Shown here: piece by piece, positions 43,050 to 47,604 of the stretch | Layout of the letters: the number at the start of each line of letters is the position of its first letter | How positions within the stretch are numbered: the first letter of the stretch is position 1 | Assembly (NCBI GenBank): GCA_014584345.1 | Contig: JACTNB010000012.1 | Coordinates: 1-47,604, forward strand | Source: Planctomycetota bacterium | GTDB lineage: Bacteria > Planctomycetota > Planctomycetia > Planctomycetales > Planctomycetaceae | Length of the DNA: 47,604 bases | Reading direction: 5' to 3' | Notes under the pieces: model-generated | Seen by the model: only the letters and a program-made list of their open reading frames with translations | Databases searched by the model: none | What the model was told of the DNA's origin: nothing | Made by a program: the position numbers and the translations under genes

Positions 43050-44474
43050 TCATGTCCGGAGGGCTTCGACAGGCTGGTGCTCGCGGGTGGCGGGGCCCAG
43101 ACGGCGCGAGACACCCACGGCGGTCAACAGGGTATTGTACACATCGATACCCTCGGCTCCCAAATCGAGGATGTCGCCGGTCTTGATGCGGCCGTTGGCT
43201 CCCGAGACCGCATGGAAGATGCCCGAGAGTTCTCGTTTGACATCGTTGTGTCGACCATCCCCGGATTCCGTCGAGATGGTGATCAGCGAATTTTCCAGGA
43301 TCGTTTTTCCGTTTGCTTCCAGGCATTCCTGCGAGGCCAGCTTCTGCAGAAAATAAGCCACTTCCCGCATCTTCAGGTGGGCATGCGCCCGCAATTGTTC
43401 GTTACGTTTCTTCTCGTCGAACGCATGCCACCATTCGTGGCTGCAGCCATTCGAGCCCGAAGCCCCCCGCTGGGCCGAGTCATCAAATTCGAAAACGGTT
43501 CGTCCCGCATACTCGTACTTTCCCTTCAAGCGTATGCGTTCGCCAGCGGCCAGGAAGGTCAAGGCTCCATAACGTGCTCGATCCGTCTGAATGGCCAAGG
43601 CGTACAAATCGGCCAGCAGTCGCCATTCGGTGGTCAAATCCTCCAGGGTGATGTCGATGCCTTCGCCGCCGGGATCCGCCTCGCCGCCACGAACAACCCG
43701 CGACTCGGGCGGCAGTGGCGGTCCATTGGGATCGCGTTCCAGGGCAAAGGCCCGCTGTTCGTATTCTCGAATCCGTTCCAGATGATCTGCCACGCGGGCT
43801 CGCGATGTCGCCCCCAGGGGAGAAGTTTCTCCCGTAAAGTGCCGATATTGATCGACCACGGCATCGAGGACGCTGCGCTTTAGCCGCTTGCGCCGCAAAT
43901 CCGACTCGTCCCCGGAAACCGCGACTGTGCCAAAGACACGCTCGAACAGGTCGCGGGGCGATTCCTGCATTGCCGCCGCCACGGTGCCATCCGCGTTATA
44001 ACTGTGGACATACCGTCCCACGCGACTGCGGCGGAAGAACGTCCCGGCGACCAGTGTCGGCACCAGATGCGGCGGCATGCCTTGAGGGTAATGCGTCTTC
44101 CGAATCATCTGGTCAATGGAAGCCCCGCCGGCTTTTGCCTCGCCATCGGGTGGTTCTGCGGTGAAGGCCCCGGTGGCTCCATCATAATGAGCGTTGATTC
44201 CAGGACGATCGCAGCGTATCTGGTCGACACCTCGCAGAATCATCAGTTTATCACGCAGGGGGAGCAGCGGTTCCAGAACGCCTTCGAAGCCTTCCTGCTG
44301 CAGGGGCGCGGGGATTCCCAAACCAAAAAAGACATTGAATGCGCGCATCGGAATGTTCACCTGCGGCGCTCCGCATGCCCGGGTCGTGAGCATCTCCTCC
44401 AGCAGAGGCAAGCCGATTGTTACCGCTCCGACACCCTGAAGCATCGTCCTTCGACTGATTTTCCGCTCTGGCAT
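43050..44474 (-). CDS. Tat-exported DUF1552 protein
   Basis: 474 residues. ATG 44474 follows AGGGAGAGG and gives a twin-arginine signal, RKISRRTMLQGVGAVTIGLP. DUF1552 landmarks: MRAFNVFFGLGIPAPLQQ, LRDKLMILRGVDQIRCDRP, SIDQMIRKTHYPQGMPPHLV, GYDYGA-like parts are replaced by KRSVLDAVVDQYRHFTGET, and the C-terminal LENSLITISTESGDGRHNDV. It lies 148 bases downstream of the DUF1592 gene on the same strand; the two families form a recurrent pair of unknown function in planctomycetes, thought to act outside the cytoplasm. Confidence 0.9.
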   Translation of the reverse strand: MPERKISRRTMLQGVGAVTIGLPLLEEMLTTRACGAPQVNIPMRAFNVFFGLGIPAPLQQEGFEGVLEPLLPLRDKLMILRGVDQIRCDRPGINAHYDGATGAFTAEPPDGEAKAGGASIDQMIRKTHYPQGMPPHLVPTLVAGTFFRRSRVGRYVHSYNADGTVAAAMQESPRDLFERVFGTVAVSGDESDLRRKRLKRSVLDAVVDQYRHFTGETSPLGATSRARVADHLERIREYEQRAFALERDPNGPPLPPESRVVRGGEADPGGEGIDITLEDLTTEWRLLADLYALAIQTDRARYGALTFLAAGERIRLKGKYEYAGRTVFEFDDSAQRGASGSNGCSHEWWHAFDEKKRNEQLRAHAHLKMREVAYFLQKLASQECLEANGKTILENSLITISTESGDGRHNDVKRELSGIFHAVSGANGRIKTGDILDLGAEGIDVYNTLLTAVGVSRRLGPATREHQPVEALRT

Positions 44475-44622
44475 GGTCCCTCTCCCTATGTCCCTGAAAT
44501 CGCCGATCATTTACGCCGCAGTATATCGCAACTTTGCCCATGCTCCAGAAGAATCCAAAAATCTTGCCTCGCAGGGAAATGAAGTCTGTCGCGTTCCCTC
44601 TCCGTGATGAGCTTGTTCAAAT

Positions 44623-47334
44623 TCATGGAGCGGCGAGGTTGCTTTCCGTGCGCGTCATCAAAGTCAGATCGCTGGTCAGCAGCGCGGTCATCAGACTGGT
44701 GTACGTGCCTCCCTGGCTTTGAGATTCACGATGAATCTCGACAATGACGGAGGCATCGGCCGCGTCCAGGGGACGCCCCAGGGAAAATTGCGCCACTTTC
44801 CAGGTGAACGATTCCTGCACACGCGGACTGTCGGCCAGTAACTGCATCAATTCCGCGGCGGTGCGGAACTGAACGGCTTGTTCCTCGCCTGGAAACAAGA
44901 CGTGGCCATCTTCCCGCAGGGAATTACCAAAACCATCCCGATCATGATACGTTCCCAGTCCGTCGTAGCGTTCGAATGCGAACGCGAGCGGCTCGAACTT
45001 CACGTGGCACCCCGCACACCCCTGGTTGGCCAGACGACGTTCCGAAACCATTCGTTGAGTCAACCCGGGTTGACTCGGGATGGGGGACGTATCGACGCAG
45101 GGGGGAGGATCGCGCACCACGCCGCGCAGCAATTCATGGAGCAGGAAAAGCCCGCGCGTGACCATCGAGGCTTCGTCGCCCCCCTTGGTCAGCACGCTCC
45201 CTTGCGTCAACAGTCCGCCTCGACTCGGCACGTCCGTCAGATCGTAGCGTACCAGTTCATCGTCACGGGCTTGTTTTAAAGCGGAAGTCATCGGCAACCC
45301 GTAATGCCGTGCCAGTCGGGGCGTGACATAAGTGAACGACGCATGGAGTAGCTGACTCAACGGCAGTTGCTGTTTCCAGACGATTTCGTCGAAACAGGCC
45401 AGGGTTTCCTGCTGCATGTCGCGCGCCAGTGCGGGATTCCAGTCCGGGAACTTTTTCTCGTCGGGACGCAGTGTGCTGAGTCCACTCAGGTTGAGCCACT
45501 CCGAAAGAAACTGCCGCGACCGCGCTGCCGCGCGAGGGTCCTGCAGCATCCGCTGGACCTGCCGCGCCACGCCCGCGCGGTCCAGTTCCTCCCTTTCGGC
45601 AGCTTGCAGCAACGCTTCGTCGGGAGGGGCTCCCCAGAGCGCATAGCTTAGCCGCGACGCCAGTTCGAAGGCATTGAGCGTTCGCGCCTCGCCAGTGCCC
45701 GCATGGTGTTCGATGCGATACAGGAACCGCGGTGATTGCAACATCGCTTCTAGGACGTAACCAATCGCCTCCTCGAAACTTCCTCCCGCGCCCGCCACCG
45801 AGGTGGAGACTCCACAATACCAGGTAATTTCATCACTGTGTACGGGGCCCCGCAGCAGTTGGCGTCCCAGGGGTTTGATTACCTTTGTGATGTTTTCATC
45901 CGTCAACTCCCGTGACTTGGTGTACTTCCGTGAAAGCGCCTGCACATCGGTCCGCCCGACCACGATTTCCGCAAGTCTGGCATAGGCTTCCACATGGGCG
46001 AGGTCGACGGTCAGGTTGTACGCCGTGTTGCTGAAACCATCCGCCCTTACGTCACGCGGCAGCAGTCGCTCCGCTTCTTCCGCGATCTCCACGCCCAACG
46101 TGGCCCGGACCGTCTCGATGTATTCAGGGACCGTCAACCGCTGCAGATACACCTTGTCCGAGCCGGAACCATGCTGGTAGACAGCAGGATCGATCACGTC
46201 CAGCGACCAGACCGCGCCGCCATCAATCCATTCCCGCAGCGATTGCTTGTCGGCTTCGGAAAGGGGAGGGCGATCACGCGGCATTTCGTTGTTCGCCACG
46301 AGTTGCCATAACAGACTCTTGCGGGTATCTCCGGCTATCCAGACGGCTTTTTGCTTCGCGGGCGGTAGGGATTTCAACATGCGTGAAAGGTCCAGTCCGC
46401 CAACTTGCGTCGCGGCATCGTGGCATTCCAGGCAATGCCGAGACAGAAGTGGGGCAATTCGAGTTTCGAACAGCAGGGCATTGTCTCGCTGGGACCGGGC
46501 CAGCAATTCTTTCGGCGAGGGAGGATTCAGTTCCCGGCCGGCCTGAAAGTTTCTGGCAATTTCCTCAGGCGCGAGCGCCCGGCTGTATATTGCCAGTAAA
46601 CGCAAGCGACCCAGCCAGGGGCGATCGCGCGACAGTTCGTTCCCCACTCCCAGCAGCAATGTGGCGTCCCAGTTGCTCGGCCCCGCTCCCAGGGCCAGCT
46701 CTTGTTCAAGAGTGCCATTCAAAAACAACTTGGCCTGACCCTGGCGATTACAGGTATAAACCACATGGGTCCAGCCTGTTGACGGCCTGGAACTGGCTTT
46801 CGCGGAAATTCCAGGCAGACCATTTGTGCTGGTTTTGGGAGTACGGACGCGGACTTCAAACGCGTCTTTGTCCTGTCCCAGCGTAAAGTTTCGCTCGCTG
46901 CTGTTCTTTGAAAATGTCACAATACGGGCCGGGCCTGTCTGTTGCCTGTTGGCAGGCAGGATCCACGCCTCGATGGTCATGCCACCGGCTTCCTCGATGG
47001 CTTTCAATAGTCGACGTGGTGGATTGGCACTTTGCAGCAGTGTGGGCCCGAGTATTTCCAGCCCTTCGGCGGATTGCCGGAGCGATTTGGCATCGAAGAT
47101 CTGCAGGTCAACCGGTTCCGGGTTCCCCGAGGAGTCGCGAAGGATATTCCCCTCGATGGAATCGAAGGCATACAAAACCTGTAAGCCAGTGCGGGTACGC
47201 ATGCCGCCGTTTGAAGTTTCCTCCGCCAGAAGGGGCTGCACCCAAAACATCCACCCCGTAAATAGTAGAACCTGGTGGAAAGTTTTCATTCCGGTACGGC
47301 GTGCCAAACCACGTTCGTTTCGCCCGAGCATCAT
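44623..47334 (-). CDS. LamG domain plus cytochrome-like DUF1587/1592/1588/1585 protein
   Basis: About 903 residues. The start ATG 47334 has GAGGG five bases upstream; 47346 and 47289 are alternatives. After a signal peptide (ending near LLAEE) residues about 55-270 form a LamG/concanavalin-like domain (GGMTIEAWILPANRQQTGPA, GWTHVVYTCN, RLLAIYSRALAPEEI). Then comes a haem-c-like CxxCH (SRHCLECHDAATQVGGLDL), followed by the DUF1587/1595 region (LQRLTVPEYIETVRATLGVE), DUF1592 (ASRLSYALWGAPPDEALL), DUF1588 with a second CxxCH (NQGCAGCHVKFEPLAFAFE) and DUF1585 (FTWKVAQFSLGRPLDAADAS). It pairs with DUF1552 downstream. Electron transfer linked to polymer binding is inferred. Confidence 0.9.
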   Translation of the reverse strand: MMLGRNERGLARRTGMKTFHQVLLFTGWMFWVQPLLAEETSNGGMRTRTGLQVLYAFDSIEGNILRDSSGNPEPVDLQIFDAKSLRQSAEGLEILGPTLLQSANPPRRLLKAIEEAGGMTIEAWILPANRQQTGPARIVTFSKNSSERNFTLGQDKDAFEVRVRTPKTSTNGLPGISAKASSRPSTGWTHVVYTCNRQGQAKLFLNGTLEQELALGAGPSNWDATLLLGVGNELSRDRPWLGRLRLLAIYSRALAPEEIARNFQAGRELNPPSPKELLARSQRDNALLFETRIAPLLSRHCLECHDAATQVGGLDLSRMLKSLPPAKQKAVWIAGDTRKSLLWQLVANNEMPRDRPPLSEADKQSLREWIDGGAVWSLDVIDPAVYQHGSGSDKVYLQRLTVPEYIETVRATLGVEIAEEAERLLPRDVRADGFSNTAYNLTVDLAHVEAYARLAEIVVGRTDVQALSRKYTKSRELTDENITKVIKPLGRQLLRGPVHSDEITWYCGVSTSVAGAGGSFEEAIGYVLEAMLQSPRFLYRIEHHAGTGEARTLNAFELASRLSYALWGAPPDEALLQAAEREELDRAGVARQVQRMLQDPRAAARSRQFLSEWLNLSGLSTLRPDEKKFPDWNPALARDMQQETLACFDEIVWKQQLPLSQLLHASFTYVTPRLARHYGLPMTSALKQARDDELVRYDLTDVPSRGGLLTQGSVLTKGGDEASMVTRGLFLLHELLRGVVRDPPPCVDTSPIPSQPGLTQRMVSERRLANQGCAGCHVKFEPLAFAFERYDGLGTYHDRDGFGNSLREDGHVLFPGEEQAVQFRTAAELMQLLADSPRVQESFTWKVAQFSLGRPLDAADASVIVEIHRESQSQGGTYTSLMTALLTSDLTLMTRTESNLAAP

Positions 47335-47417
47335 CGTTGCCCTCATACCTGCGGAATAGCTGGGAAACCCACGTGCAATCCAGCCACACGGTGAATAGAT
47401 ACACGGCGGATACGCAC

Positions 47418-47457
47418 AAAAGAAGTGGCCTGCATGAGATACGGCAAGCCACTTCTT
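47418..47457 (-). terminator. Rho-independent terminator of the gene at the right edge
   Basis: On the minus strand AAGAAGTGGC (47457-47448) pairs with GCCACTTCTT (47429-47420), loop 18 bases, followed by TTTT. It lies 63 bases after the stop of the partial gene. Confidence 0.75.
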
Positions 47458-47519
47458 AAGTTATCCCGTTTGTCGTTTGCGTTCCACTGATTTCGGGGGG
47501 CAAATCCGAAATGCTCGCA

Positions 47520-47603
47520 TCAATAACTTTCCGGTTGTGGCGGGACATCGCAGGAGATGCCCCACTGGCTGTCGCACTCGTCGTAGAAGTCCCGGAACAG
47601 ACT
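47520..47603 (-). CDS. 3' end of an unidentified gene (partial)
   Basis: The last 27 codons of a minus-strand frame entering from the right edge: SLFRDFYDECDSQWGISCDV, ending PPQPESY and TGA at 47520. A terminator follows at proper distance, supporting reality. Too short to identify. Confidence 0.6.
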   Translation of the reverse strand, partial: SLFRDFYDECDSQWGISCDVPPQPESY

Positions 47604-47604
47604 G

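Overview
This 47.6 kb window is chromosomal DNA from a bacterium, almost certainly a planctomycete. The evidence is the density of families that are expanded in Planctomycetota: a DUF1559 prepilin-type protein, DUF1571, DUF1501, DUF1552 and DUF1592/1588/1585 cytochrome-like proteins, a PQQ-propeller protein, an LRR protein, and a ribosomal superoperon that lacks several normally resident genes (no rpsN, rpmD, infA, adk or rpsD at the usual places).

Layout. (1) 1-2.4 kb: a secreted DUF1571 protein, then a graveyard of two decayed insertion sequences (IS3-type orfA remnant on +, IS4-type transposase C-terminus on -). (2) 2.4-6.7 kb: a DUF1559 protein, then a tight three-gene cassette of a phytanoyl-CoA/2-aminoethylphosphonate-dioxygenase-like enzyme, an MFS transporter, and a fusion of an ArsI/CadI-type VOC domain (with the vicinal Cys pair of C-As lyases) to what looks like the C-terminal half of an arsenite-methyltransferase-like protein. 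This cassette is the best candidate for an undescribed system. (3) 6.9-10.3 kb: a PQQ-propeller protein and DUF1990 protein, divergent from an SDR-type NAD(P)-binding protein followed by two tiny four-cysteine proteins (the second is DUF2256). (4) 10.4-19 kb: tRNA-Ala(GGC) with a clear promoter and terminator, a Tat-exported DUF1501 protein, a MetW-ExbB-ExbD-like operon, a 32-residue membrane peptide, an LRR protein with a (PEEKK)n tail, a nested inverted repeat resembling REP elements, and a YdeP/FdhF-type molybdopterin oxidoreductase.

(5) 19.1-35.7 kb: the S10-spc-alpha superoperon, rpsJ-rplC-rplD-rplW-rplB-rpsS-rplV-rpsC-rplP-rpmC-rpsQ-rplN-rplX-rplE-rpsH-rplF-rplR-rpsE-rplO, terminator, secY-map, promoter, rpmJ-rpsM-rpsK-rpoA-rplQ, terminator. 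Notable points are a 62-nt out-of-frame overlap of rpsC and rplP, a run of ten G in rplB, insertions in L17, and many GTG/TTG starts. (6) 35.8-47.6 kb: a fused uroporphyrinogen-III methyltransferase/synthase, a large secreted protein of unknown function, a sugar-phosphate isomerase/epimerase-like protein, two small membrane-anchored proteins, a PfkB-family kinase, and the DUF1592 (with an N-terminal LamG domain) plus DUF1552 pair, ending in the 3' tail of another gene.

All functional assignments are by motif recognition and family knowledge; no database search was run.
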